Part shown: piece after piece, positions 7,665 to 16,667 of the stretch | Position numbering within the stretch: the first letter of the stretch is position 1 | How the letters are laid out: every line of letters begins with the position of its first letter | Translations under genes and position numbers: made by a program | The notes under the pieces: model-generated | The model's input: only the letters and a program-made list of their open reading frames with translations | The model's database searches: none | Told to the model about the DNA's origin: nothing | Assembly (NCBI GenBank): GCA_012518025.1 | Contig: JAAYTP010000070.1 | Location: forward strand, 1 to 44,376 | DNA length: 44,376 nt | Reading direction: 5' to 3' | DNA from: Clostridiaceae bacterium | GTDB taxonomy: Bacteria > Bacillota > Clostridia > DSM-8532

Positions 7665-7740
7665 AGGGGAGTAGCTCAGTTGGTAGAGCAGCGGTCTCCA
7701 AAACCGCGTGCCGCGGGTTCAAGTCCTGTCTCCCCTGCCA
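7665..7740 (+). tRNA. tRNA-Trp (anticodon CCA), CCA end encoded
   Basis: A complete cloverleaf can be drawn: acceptor AGGGGAG/CTCCCCT with seven pairs, D arm GCTC/GAGC, anticodon arm GCGGT/ACCGC around the loop CTCCAAA (anticodon CCA, tryptophan), and T arm GCGGG/CCTGT with two G-U pairs and the loop TTCAAGT. Discriminator G is at 7737 and the 3' CCA at 7738-7740 is in the DNA. It is a single-gene unit with promoter and terminator. Confidence 0.97.
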
Positions 7741-7747
7741 AGGTACG

Positions 7748-7793
7748 AAAAAATCCTATTCAGGCAAGTTACAAGCTTTGAATAGGATTTTTT
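7748..7793 (+). terminator. Intrinsic terminator of tRNA-Trp
   Basis: A-rich arm AAATCCTATTCA (ending 7762) pairs with TGAATAGGATTT (from 7779), giving a long perfect stem with a 16-base loop, then TTTTTATT. Confidence 0.85.
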
Positions 7794-7965
7794 ATTAACT
7801 ACACTTTCAATAACGCATCTCATTGATTAAAGGATTTGATGGCCGATGATGCAGAAGGGATCGGTATCCGCATGGCTCTTTGGTGTTTTCGAGAGTACCC
7901 AATGCAATCATTGGATATGCGCGAAAAACCCGGTATGGGCGGCTTCTCCATGATTTCTCCTTGCC

Positions 7966-7979
7966 ATGGGACGTCCCAT
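7966..7979. promoter_or_regulatory. 14-bp perfect palindrome upstream of the nuclease-helicase gene
   Basis: ATGGGACGTCCCAT is identical to its own reverse complement and ends 22 bases before the helicase start. It could be an operator. It does not match the clostridial/Bacillus LexA box. The rest of the 7794-8001 gap shows nothing I can name. Confidence 0.35.
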
Positions 7980-8001
7980 AAAGTAAAATACAAGTGAACA
8001 T

Positions 8002-10521
8002 ATGTTCTCAGAGAGGGAGAAAGCAGTATTGGCACGAAGGAGAAAGGCTAAAAAAACTGAAGGGGTCACAGGAGTTTTGGAAAATCCATCTGCTGATATG
8101 GACATCAAATCTTCTGCTAAGGCTGATGGTGCGGATCAGGAAAAGCCATCTACAGTCTTCAAGGTCTCAGTCCGAAACCTGGTATCCTTTTCGATCCCGG
8201 AGGACACCACCTGGTCTTTCACCACTTATTCCCAGCTTCAGGAGGGCTCCCATGCTCATACTGAAATCCAAAACAGGCACAAGACAGAAGGCACATATCA
8301 ATCGGAAGTTTACCTCACCTATCTATATCAGTCCCATAAGTACATGGTAGAAATCAGCGGGCGGGCTGATGGCATCTGGGAACTGGAAGATGGAACCATC
8401 ATTCATGAGATCAAAACCACTTCCACCCAGCTGTCGGAGATCCATGAGGATTTCAGTGAAGCCCACTGGGCTCAGGGAAAATGTTATGCCTTTATCCATG
8501 CCTCCAACAAAAACCTGAACAGTATCACTGTGCGCCTTACCTACTTCCACCGCCCCAGCGGGAAGGAAAAGAGTTTTGACAGGACTTTTACTATTGACAG
8601 GCTGGAGAAATTCATAAGTGGCCTGATCCATCCCTTTGCGGCATGGGCATTGTCTCAGGCCAAATGGCGTGAGATGCGGAACCTGTCCATAAAAGCCCTG
8701 GAATTCCCCTTCCCAGCCTATAGAGAAGGACAGAGGCTTCTGGCCTACAACACCTTCAGGTGTATACAGGATGGTAAACGGCTTTTTGCCCAGGCACCTA
8801 CGGGAACAGGCAAGACCATGGGGGTTCTGTATCCTGCCATCAAGACTCTCGCTGAGGGCACTATTGAACGAATCTTTTACCTTACCGCAAAAAACACCAC
8901 CCGAGCCGTTGCTGAAAATGCTTACAGACTTTTGACCCTTCAAGGCCTTCGACTCAGGGTTTTGACCCTGACCGCCAAGGACAAGATCTGTCCCCACCTC
9001 ATACGTGACTGCAATCCTGACAAATGCTCATATATTCAGGGCTATGCCCACCGTTCCAAAAAGGCCGTTAAGGAATTGATAAAAAAGACTGACGCCTATA
9101 ACATGGAAAACATAACCGAAACCGCCATGAAACACAACCTCTGCCCCTTTGAACTCAGTCTGGATCTTGCCCTTCAATGCGACTTGATCATCTGCGACTA
9201 TAATTATGTCTTCGATCCCAGGGTTAGTCTGAGACGTTTCTTCCAGCAAAAAACCCGTGAAGACTGCCTGATCCTTGTGGATGAAGCCCATAACCTCTTT
9301 GACAGGGCCCGGGAGATGTACTCAGCCTCCATTAGCAAAAAGGAGATTCTGGAGATGTCAAGGCTTATAAAGCAGGATCTTCCGGCAGTATACAAGGCAC
9401 TGCGCAGCATAAGCAGGGTTCTGGCATCTATTGAAAAGAAAACGGCAGCAGACAGGATAGAAGCCGGGGGCACCAGCTATTATGTCACGTCTGATTTTCC
9501 CGAATCCCTCACCGGCCCGGTGACCTGTTTCATTGACGAAACCGAGCATTGGATGCTTACCCGCGGGGACGAAGAGGAGGATTATACCGATGGTTTGATC
9601 ACTCTTTTCTTCGATCTTTTGCATTTTAAGAACATTTCGGAGCTATATTCTCCTGAATACCGCACGCTGATAACCGGGGATGGGAGCCGGCTAAAACTGA
9701 CTCTGCTGTGCCTGGATCCGGGCATCATGCTGGGTAAGGTCATGGATACAGCCCGATCATCCATTCTTTTCTCTGCCACCCTCTCGCCCCTGTCCTATTT
9801 TCGTGATATTCTGGGAGGCCGCAAAGAGGATGCAACCCTTAAACTGCCCTCTCCCTTCCCCCGGGAGAATCTGCTTGTGGTTATTGAGGACTGTGTGGAA
9901 ACCCGTTTCCGATACAGGCAGAAGTATATGGAACGAACCTCTAATGCAATTTATCAGTGGGTAAAAAACCATATCGGCAATTATATGGTCTTTTTCCCGT
10001 CTTACAAGTATATGACCGATGTTCTGGAAGTCTTTACGAACCTGGAGGGTGATTTTAAGATACTATACCAGGAGAAGGACATGGATGAATCTTCGAGAAA
10101 TTCCTTTCTGGGTGAGTTCGAAAATTTTGGGGATATCATCCGGATCGGTTTTTGTGTCATGGGAGGGATCTTCGGGGAGGGTATCGACCTTTCCGGGGAT
10201 CGCCTCACCGGTGTGGTAATTGTCGGGGTGGGACTGCCCCAGGTATGTCCGGAACAGGAGATCATGCGCAGCTATTATCAGGATAAAATGGGGAACGGTT
10301 TTTCCTATGCCTACACCTATCCCGGCATCAATCGTGTACTCCAGGCCTCGGGACGGCTGATACGGTCGGAAACCGACAGGGGAGCGCTTCTTCTGATAGA
10401 TTCGCGCTTCGGACAAACCGACTATTTGCAGCTCCTGCCCGATGAATGGCATCCAGTTCCCCGGACGTCCGCAGGAATGGATCTTGAAGCAGGGACAAGG
10501 CAGTTTTGGGAGAAGAGATGA
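8002..10521 (+). CDS. PD-(D/E)XK nuclease fused to a DinG/XPD-like iron-sulfur helicase
   Basis: An 839-residue superfamily-2 DNA helicase with a nuclease-like N-terminus. Residues 100-185 carry a Cas4/RecB-type PD-(D/E)XK pattern: Asp123 in GRADGIW, Glu136 and Lys138 in HEIKTT, then HWAQGKCYAF (Gln158, Tyr162). The helicase follows with Walker A APTGTGKT (265-272), four candidate Fe-S cysteines (330, 337, 342, 381), and the DEAH box in LVDEAHNLF (427-430); the C-terminal motor has the ending VLQASGRLIRSETDRG. Enzymes of this architecture in Bacillota probably unwind and cut damaged or branched DNA, but the exact role is unproven. No clear ribosome site precedes the ATG; a TTG at 8029 with GAGAGGGAGA upstream is an alternative. 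It is solitary and converges with the next gene, 15 bases away. Confidence 0.9.
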   Translation: MFSEREKAVLARRRKAKKTEGVTGVLENPSADMDIKSSAKADGADQEKPSTVFKVSVRNLVSFSIPEDTTWSFTTYSQLQEGSHAHTEIQNRHKTEGTYQSEVYLTYLYQSHKYMVEISGRADGIWELEDGTIIHEIKTTSTQLSEIHEDFSEAHWAQGKCYAFIHASNKNLNSITVRLTYFHRPSGKEKSFDRTFTIDRLEKFISGLIHPFAAWALSQAKWREMRNLSIKALEFPFPAYREGQRLLAYNTFRCIQDGKRLFAQAPTGTGKTMGVLYPAIKTLAEGTIERIFYLTAKNTTRAVAENAYRLLTLQGLRLRVLTLTAKDKICPHLIRDCNPDKCSYIQGYAHRSKKAVKELIKKTDAYNMENITETAMKHNLCPFELSLDLALQCDLIICDYNYVFDPRVSLRRFFQQKTREDCLILVDEAHNLFDRAREMYSASISKKEILEMSRLIKQDLPAVYKALRSISRVLASIEKKTAADRIEAGGTSYYVTSDFPESLTGPVTCFIDETEHWMLTRGDEEEDYTDGLITLFFDLLHFKNISELYSPEYRTLITGDGSRLKLTLLCLDPGIMLGKVMDTARSSILFSATLSPLSYFRDILGGRKEDATLKLPSPFPRENLLVVIEDCVETRFRYRQKYMERTSNAIYQWVKNHIGNYMVFFPSYKYMTDVLEVFTNLEGDFKILYQEKDMDESSRNSFLGEFENFGDIIRIGFCVMGGIFGEGIDLSGDRLTGVVIVGVGLPQVCPEQEIMRSYYQDKMGNGFSYAYTYPGINRVLQASGRLIRSETDRGALLLIDSRFGQTDYLQLLPDEWHPVPRTSAGMDLEAGTRQFWEKR

Positions 10522-10536
10522 CATAGAGGCGGCCTT

Positions 10537-11769
10537 TTAGAATATCCCCAGGAACTTTTTTGGAACATTTATCTGAACCGATACCAGCTTTCCACCGCTA
10601 AACACGTAAGCCAGGTCTTCACTGGCAAGATAGATGCTTTCCACCTTGGAAAGGGAGGTATATACATCTACAACCTCACCGTTCCCATTGAGGAAATATA
10701 CCTCTGAACCGGCCGCACAGGCAATGGTACGCCCTTTGGTTTTTATCTGGGTCACCTCGGCATCCACCACAAGCCACTCATGGGCCGATCCCTTGCCATC
10801 GATGGCCTTAAGTGAGGTTTGCTTTCGTTTTTCCCTGCTGAGAATCTCGCCGTCCAATATGGCAGCTATGGTAGTATCATCGGGAGTTATCCCGCATGTG
10901 GTAAGAAGATCACCCTCCAGATCCAAACGCCAGATCATACCAAGATCTTTACCCACACACATCAAATCCTTCTCACCATAAAGAAGCAGCCTCTCACTGG
11001 AGAATGGCAGGGCTCCCCCAAACAAATCTTCCCTGCCCTGGCTGTCACGGATACTCCCCCTCTGATTCATGGAGAGATCAAGAAATTCAAACAATGAAAT
11101 GGTTTCAAGGCTTTGGGCATCAATACCGCAAACAATAAAGGCCGTATGATCGAAGCTGGGGTAATGGTAAACTGCAAAGGGATAATAATCGGATATATTC
11201 CTTAGCACAATCTTTTCCCCTTCGTGGGAAAAGGCATGTATGATCCTTTTATACCCCGCCTGATCGCTCTTGGTGATAACAAGTATCCAGTTCTCATATA
11301 TGCCGGCATTTACAATGTCCACATCCAGGGTTTTATCCCATAAAATAGTTCCATCCCTGATAACACCCAGATACCTTCCCCCCATATCGGCTACCAGAAC
11401 ATTATTGTTATGGGTCTGGATAAGGGGTTTTTTAAGGCTGACAGGCACATGCCAGAGTTGGTTTCCCATCCTGTCGAAGCATTTAACTGAGCTTATGGAT
11501 CCTACAATTATATGATCCGACAAGGTAGCATGGCTTGTCTGGGCAGAAGCGCCGTCGGATGGAATTTCTATAATTTTTTGATTGGACTCTTCCACAACAT
11601 CAAGCACTTGTTTGTAGGTGCCGCCAAAGCCTGTTTTGAAGATATCCAGGGGGTTGATTTGGAAAAAAGAGTACAATGCGACAACTATCACTGCCAGCAC
11701 CAGGACAATGAACATAAGAAATCTGCGCAAGTGGAACCTGTACTGTGCCGCTTCCTTTGTTTCCTGCAT
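10537..11769 (-). CDS. Membrane-anchored beta-propeller protein (DUF5711-like)
   Basis: A 410-residue protein with a short basic N-terminus, one membrane helix (about 17-38) and an extracytoplasmic domain of repeated beta-strand units such as VSLKKPLIQTHNNNVLVADM and GGRYLGVIRDGTILWDKTL. The strand pattern suggests a PQQ/WD40-like propeller of the kind grouped as DUF5711 in Clostridia; no enzymatic residues are evident. AAAGGAG lies 12 bases upstream of the ATG. It begins 68 bases after the Ctp protease gene and is probably cotranscribed with it, so a role in envelope sensing or protease assistance is possible but unproven. Confidence 0.7.
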   Translation of the reverse strand: MQETKEAAQYRFHLRRFLMFIVLVLAVIVVALYSFFQINPLDIFKTGFGGTYKQVLDVVEESNQKIIEIPSDGASAQTSHATLSDHIIVGSISSVKCFDRMGNQLWHVPVSLKKPLIQTHNNNVLVADMGGRYLGVIRDGTILWDKTLDVDIVNAGIYENWILVITKSDQAGYKRIIHAFSHEGEKIVLRNISDYYPFAVYHYPSFDHTAFIVCGIDAQSLETISLFEFLDLSMNQRGSIRDSQGREDLFGGALPFSSERLLLYGEKDLMCVGKDLGMIWRLDLEGDLLTTCGITPDDTTIAAILDGEILSREKRKQTSLKAIDGKGSAHEWLVVDAEVTQIKTKGRTIACAAGSEVYFLNGNGEVVDVYTSLSKVESIYLASEDLAYVFSGGKLVSVQINVPKKFLGIF

Positions 11770-11837
11770 GGGCTATGCGTTCTCCTTTGTTTTTCGGGCA
11801 TGGCTGTCCATACCTGTTTCTATCTTTAGCCTGGACT

Positions 11838-13298
11838 CTAAAACAACTTGAGTATTTCCATTCCCTTGACATATTGAGGATCGTTTTGAGTCCTTAACGT
11901 GTCAAGGAGACCATTGAGTCCATCCCTTGTAATGGCATCTATATTCCCGCTGACGGGTATATTATTGGCTGATTGGAACTTTTTAATGGCTTCCCGGGTC
12001 TCTTCATCCAGTCTCTTGTCGGGAATACCCTCAAAATAGCCGGCAGCCCGCAGAATCCTTTCGGCCTGATAAACACTGTCTCCATAGTCATTCAGGGTCA
12101 GCGTCCCGTCATTGGTCAAACCACTCACCAGCATAAGATCAATCCCGTTGGGAAGGGTTCTGTTCGCGGCCTCAACATTTGGCATAAGCCCTACACCATG
12201 GATTTCTCTGCCATTACGTGTCAGATAGTGGCCGGTGGTTATCTTAATAGTACCCAGGATTTCATCGGGTGACAGGAATACGCCGCGATAGACCAGCCAT
12301 TCAATCTCTGATATATATCTTGCGCCATGCTGCCGGCTGTATTTGGCATAGGCCTCCGGGGTAAGAACGTAAAACATGTTCTGGACAATGCCCTTTCCAT
12401 AGGTTTTCTGTCCTATCAGAACACCCTTTCCCGCATCCTGTATGGCACCAGCCAGTATCTCAGCGGCGCTTGCCGTATTCTCGTTCACCAGGACAGCTAT
12501 CAGCCAGGGCGACTCCTTAAGCTCCGAATAGTAGTCCTTGTCGGAGAGTCTTTCAGACTTGAAATCAAGGCTTGTGATCAAACCTTCAGGGATCAGCCTG
12601 CGGGCAACGGCCACAGCCTCATCCACAAATCCGCCGGAATTGTCCCTTAAATCCAGCAGGATCTTGGTTATCCCCATTCGCTCTATCTCATCCATAGCCT
12701 TATTGAACTTATCGGCTGTATTGCTGTTGAAGGACTCGATATAGATGTGTGCCACATCATTTTCTATCCTCCATACCACCGGACTTATCACAACAAGCCC
12801 TCTTTGAATTGTGACATCCATCCTGGCTGACTGGCGCTGGATGGTCAGTGTCACCTTGGTGCCCTCCTCCCCTCTTATCTCGGAGGCTACAATATCGGGC
12901 TCCTTGCCAAATGTGGATACACCGTCCACGGCCAGAATGATATCCCCGTCGCAAAGCCCGGCCCTTTCGGCTGGTGAGTCCTCATAAACCTTTACAATCC
13001 GAACCCCTTCCGGGCATTTTTCGAGAGAAGCACCTATCCCGATGAAATTTCCCTGGAGGCTTTCATTAAGCTGCTGTGTCTCCTTCTTATCATAAAAACC
13101 GCTGTATGGATCCAAACCGCTGAACATTCCCTTTAGCGCCGTCTTAAGTGCCTCTTCATCGTCCATGTCCAGATAATACATATCCTGCATGAACTCAACA
13201 GCACTATTGAGGTAGTCCCCATAGTCCATGCCCATGGATGTGGTGAAGGATGTAAGGAGCATGACACACAGAACCAATAAGGCTGCAGCTTTCTTCAT
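11838..13298 (-). CDS. Secreted carboxy-terminal processing protease (S41) with PDZ and peptidoglycan-binding domains
   Basis: A 486-residue S41 peptidase. It has a signal peptide (1-23), a helical N-terminal segment, a PDZ domain (about 85-155, with GIGASLE and AERAGLCDGDIILAVDG), the S41 core with the Ser277/Lys302 dyad (NENTASAAEI and KTYGKGIVQ), and a C-terminal peptidoglycan-binding repeat (405-465, IKKFQSANNIPVSG). Such enzymes cleave exported proteins at their C-termini and in spore formers can act in envelope signalling. A stretch of about 30 residues (311-340, with YSRQHGARY) lies between the Lys and the last core strands and looks like an insertion. GGAGG precedes the ATG by 10 bases. 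The neighbouring genes are also envelope proteins. Confidence 0.9.
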   Translation of the reverse strand: MKKAAALLVLCVMLLTSFTTSMGMDYGDYLNSAVEFMQDMYYLDMDDEEALKTALKGMFSGLDPYSGFYDKKETQQLNESLQGNFIGIGASLEKCPEGVRIVKVYEDSPAERAGLCDGDIILAVDGVSTFGKEPDIVASEIRGEEGTKVTLTIQRQSARMDVTIQRGLVVISPVVWRIENDVAHIYIESFNSNTADKFNKAMDEIERMGITKILLDLRDNSGGFVDEAVAVARRLIPEGLITSLDFKSERLSDKDYYSELKESPWLIAVLVNENTASAAEILAGAIQDAGKGVLIGQKTYGKGIVQNMFYVLTPEAYAKYSRQHGARYISEIEWLVYRGVFLSPDEILGTIKITTGHYLTRNGREIHGVGLMPNVEAANRTLPNGIDLMLVSGLTNDGTLTLNDYGDSVYQAERILRAAGYFEGIPDKRLDEETREAIKKFQSANNIPVSGNIDAITRDGLNGLLDTLRTQNDPQYVKGMEILKLF

Positions 13299-13428
13299 AG
13301 TTTTTTAAACCTCCAGGCACAAATTCTCTCCTATAAACGAGGAACCCTGCCGGTCCGCTATTCCAGACAGGAACCCCAGGGATCCACAAAACTATTCTAG
13401 CATATTGGCCGGGTAAAAAGAATCTGTT

Positions 13429-14955
13429 TCAGAATGAAAGAATTCTGTCCGAGTAATCCTTTACCAGCTCATCGCCCATATATTGAATCAGGTTGTAAAA
13501 GAGCTTCGCGGCCTGCTCATTGGTAATCCTGCCGGAAGGGTTGAAAAATCCTCTCTCGTCGCCCTGGAAGATACCCAGGCTATAGGCTACAGATGCTGCG
13601 TTCCTGGCATAGGCTGGTATGCTGTCGTTATCTACATAGGGGGTGTTGGTGTTTGGCCAGGGAGCCAGGTTTTCCAGGCCAAGAGCGCTCACAATCATTT
13701 TTATGGCCTCTGCATAAGTGATATAGGACTCCGGCTCGAAATAGTATCTTCCGGTTCCCGCGGTGATCCTGTTCTCGTAAGCCCTTTTAATCAAGGAATA
13801 GTCGGGATCATCCAGCGAAACGTCGATGAACGGCGATACCTCAACTGTCTTGTTTCTGTTCCTTGTAGCAAGCGAGGAGGTCCTGACATTTGGATCCGCT
13901 GGTATATCCCTCACAGCCTGCATGAGCATGATGACAAATTCACGGCGGGTGATGTATTTATTGATGTTATAATCATCTCCCGTTCCCGGAATAACCTCAA
14001 GGCCGAAAAGGATGCTGACAGGCTCTTGTGCCCAGTGTCCGTTAAGCTGCTTGATATTGGGCACCATCAGTCTTTCCAGAACAGGCGGTGTGGAGATGCC
14101 TGTCCTGCTTTTATAGTCCTTGAGTACAGGAGTGGGCCTGTTTTCACTGTCCATTTCGGGCAGCCTTGCATGATAATCCAAAACAGCCTCCTCCCAGGTT
14201 CTCCTCACATAGCCTCCGTCAAAGCTGATCTGCCAGGGTTCATTTTCAGAGAACTTAATCTGTTGGCGGGTGGTGGTGGATACGGTCACTTCAGCTGAGC
14301 CGCCCCACTGATAGGGATCGTTCTCCCCCATCATTCGCGCTTCCAGAGTGTACTGTATCTTCTGGGTCTGGGTGGAGCTCCAGTATTGATCATAGGCATA
14401 GAGTCTCCCCGATATCCCCACTGAAATGGTATTATCCCTGTTACCGTTGACCACATAGGTCTTCCTGCCTGCGAATTCTCCTGCATAATAGTTCAGGGCA
14501 GGTTTGGGGTCGGTCAGAAGGGATCTTGAAAAATTATAATCACTCAGGGTATATATGTCTCCTCCAATGGTGATCCGTTCGGTGGGCAGCCGTGTAAGAC
14601 GTGTGGATTCGGTAATCTGCCCGTTGACCTTTGTGTCGGAGACCGTCTCATATATGACCACCCGTGTCAGGGCTGCCGCCTCCTCGGCGTTTTCCAGCCT
14701 GTAGGTATAGGTAGCTGTCTCAATATCATTCCTTACGCGCTTGTCAATGGTCAGGGTTCCCGAAAGAAATATGGGCTTTCCGGTAAGGAAGCACATTTCA
14801 GTATAGTAATACTCATTATCTTCGCTAACATTTACGGCCGATATGCCGCCTTCATAACCAAGGGTTCCCTCAACAGCCAAAGCTTCCATGGGCATCAGGA
14901 TAATGACTGCTGCCACTACGAAAAAGCCTATCCATTTCATCAATCCTGCTTTCAT
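13429..14955 (-). CDS. Secreted S-layer-homology (SLH) domain protein
   Basis: A 508-residue exported protein with a signal peptide (about 1-27, ending MEALA), a long beta-rich central region (30-310) that I cannot assign, and C-terminal SLH repeats beginning at LNGHWAQEPVSILFGLEVIP and including the ITRREFVIMLMQA and YENRITAGTGRY blocks. SLH domains bind pyruvylated wall polymers and hold proteins at the surface. I chose the ATG at 14955, which has TGGAGGT 7 bases upstream; an ATG at 14973 overlaps the upstream stop (TAATG) and would add six residues before that site. It follows the 539-residue protein gene directly and the pair is probably cotranscribed and translationally coupled. Confidence 0.85.
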   Translation of the reverse strand: MKAGLMKWIGFFVVAAVIILMPMEALAVEGTLGYEGGISAVNVSEDNEYYYTEMCFLTGKPIFLSGTLTIDKRVRNDIETATYTYRLENAEEAAALTRVVIYETVSDTKVNGQITESTRLTRLPTERITIGGDIYTLSDYNFSRSLLTDPKPALNYYAGEFAGRKTYVVNGNRDNTISVGISGRLYAYDQYWSSTQTQKIQYTLEARMMGENDPYQWGGSAEVTVSTTTRQQIKFSENEPWQISFDGGYVRRTWEEAVLDYHARLPEMDSENRPTPVLKDYKSRTGISTPPVLERLMVPNIKQLNGHWAQEPVSILFGLEVIPGTGDDYNINKYITRREFVIMLMQAVRDIPADPNVRTSSLATRNRNKTVEVSPFIDVSLDDPDYSLIKRAYENRITAGTGRYYFEPESYITYAEAIKMIVSALGLENLAPWPNTNTPYVDNDSIPAYARNAASVAYSLGIFQGDERGFFNPSGRITNEQAAKLFYNLIQYMGDELVKDYSDRILSF

Positions 14956-14972
14956 GCTGATACCTCCATTCA

Positions 14973-16592
14973 TTATTCCACGATGATTATGATGCCATCA
15001 TGGCTTGCGCTGTTGCTTACCATGTGCACATTGTCCCCAGGGCGGATGGACGATAAATGGGTTATAACCCCGTCTTTTATGACAATGGCTCCTGCCGGGA
15101 CAGCGACATCTCTGGTGGATGCGTTTTCCCAGATATGGCTATCGTTATCGTACTCCATGACTTCCGTGAGGCTGAACCCGGAATCGGTAAGGCTCAGAAC
15201 CCTGCCCCTGCTGTGAACATCGGCGTAGGGTGAAGTGCTGACCAACAGGGTTTTTCCTCCTTCTTCCACTATATAAACGCTTTGGTTGATATAACTATCA
15301 TCAAAGTTCAGCATGTTTCCTGTCCCCTCATTTTCCAGAAACCTGGTAACCGAGGGATCAATATTAAAGGTTTTTGGGGTATTGCTGAAGGACCAGCCGG
15401 TACCGGAAAGCTCGGCAAATGACTCTACAGTAAAGGATTTCAGGGGATCCACAAGCTTTATCCTTCCCCTGTAAATGGAAAGGCTTCCCTTACCAGCACG
15501 GGTATTGCTCACCACAACCTGACTCACAAGCATATTCGAACCCACAGATTTATCGGCTGAAAGCTGAACAGGATCCATTATATCCAGTGAACTGACGTCC
15601 ACAAGTCTGCCGTCCTTGACTGCTATTGTGCCGGAATCAAATCCGATCATATGGGATGAGTTTTCAAGCTCAAGCCTTTTGAGGGTGTTGGAGAGGGCGA
15701 GAACATTATCTGTGAAAACCACTTCATATTGGGGCTGAGACCTGAATGACGCCATTACAATGCTGTCTTCCCCAAGAAGATCCTGCTGAACCGCAATGTA
15801 GGCCATGCCGAAGATGCGGCCCGATGGTCTGTCCTTATAGTCGCGGTTATAGGCAAAGGTTTTGATGCCCATTACCGGTAGGTGCTCCCACCGACCATTC
15901 ACAAACTCTTGTATGCCCGACAGAGCCAGTTTATTGTTTATATCATCATAGTATTCAATGTTTCCCCGGAAGATGGCCGAAACAGGTTTGGGATCCTTTA
16001 TAAGATCGATCCCGGCCACATGGATGCTGGTGCCATCAATCTGTGCCAGTATCCTGACCCGATCGCCTTCATGAACCTCGCTGCGGGATATGGGACGATC
16101 ATTGCGGTAGACCGGTACATCCGCCGGAACGGCAATGCTCCGGTAGGTGCCATCATCCAGCTTAAGCACCAGGTTTACCGGACTCATCATATACACAGTA
16201 CCGTACACAGGCTCATAATAGCTTCGGGTACTCAACCTGTCTATATATCCGTCCTCATCTAGCATGATGAAAGCAAAATCGCCAGGCCGTATATCCTCAA
16301 GCGCGGCCTGGTATCCGTCTCTCATAACGGGAATGCTGTAAGCAAAGCTGAAGGTTCTGAGCCTTGACAGGCTATCCTGAGCATCAGGTGATACGCCAGA
16401 ACCGTCCCCATGGTAAAGGGTGATATAACCGAGGGATGGGTTGATCTCCTTTACCACACCGCTGATAAAACCTGCCCCTTCCAAGATGCTTGTGCTGGCA
16501 GCCTCCCCTGCCGCTGAAACAGGAGCCGCCTGATAGCTCAATATTAGGCAAAACAGCATGATGATGACGGCTGTTGTTTTTATATAACGCAA
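14973..16592 (-). CDS. Secreted protein of unknown function with repeated small beta domains
   Basis: About 539 residues with a signal peptide and a mature part of repeated beta-rich modules. Each has a pattern like GYITLYHGDG, a strand with a named residue, then ALEDIRPGDFAFIMLDEDG; a similar unit returns at the C-terminus (VIKDGVITHLSSIRPGDNVHMV). This recalls OB-fold-like (DUF5666-type) modules, but I cannot assign the family firmly. I favour the TTG start at 16592 because GGAGG lies eight bases upstream, inside the codons of the ATG at 16607 that would otherwise be chosen. The stop overlaps the alternative ATG of the SLH gene, and it probably acts with that protein at the surface. Confidence 0.65.
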   Translation of the reverse strand: MRYIKTTAVIIMLFCLILSYQAAPVSAAGEAASTSILEGAGFISGVVKEINPSLGYITLYHGDGSGVSPDAQDSLSRLRTFSFAYSIPVMRDGYQAALEDIRPGDFAFIMLDEDGYIDRLSTRSYYEPVYGTVYMMSPVNLVLKLDDGTYRSIAVPADVPVYRNDRPISRSEVHEGDRVRILAQIDGTSIHVAGIDLIKDPKPVSAIFRGNIEYYDDINNKLALSGIQEFVNGRWEHLPVMGIKTFAYNRDYKDRPSGRIFGMAYIAVQQDLLGEDSIVMASFRSQPQYEVVFTDNVLALSNTLKRLELENSSHMIGFDSGTIAVKDGRLVDVSSLDIMDPVQLSADKSVGSNMLVSQVVVSNTRAGKGSLSIYRGRIKLVDPLKSFTVESFAELSGTGWSFSNTPKTFNIDPSVTRFLENEGTGNMLNFDDSYINQSVYIVEEGGKTLLVSTSPYADVHSRGRVLSLTDSGFSLTEVMEYDNDSHIWENASTRDVAVPAGAIVIKDGVITHLSSIRPGDNVHMVSNSASHDGIIIIVE

Positions 16593-16667
16593 TTTATATG
16601 CCTCCATTTCAATACTGCACTCTTTAAAAATATCGGCATATAAAGGCGCCATATAAAGCCGTCAGGA

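Noticed and set aside
7839-7997. A 52-codon frame starting MADDAEGIGIRMALWCF
   Set aside because: The AAAGGA upstream is too close, the sequence resembles no family I know, and no terminator or promoter supports it; it may be a chance frame or remnant.
8323-8997. 224-codon minus-strand frame opposite the nuclease-helicase gene
   Set aside because: Antisense shadow; composition follows the codon pattern of the helicase frame.
8002-10521. Nuclease-helicase as a CRISPR-associated Cas4/Csf4-type protein
   Set aside because: No repeats or cas genes are nearby; the architecture is a chromosomal DinG-like one.
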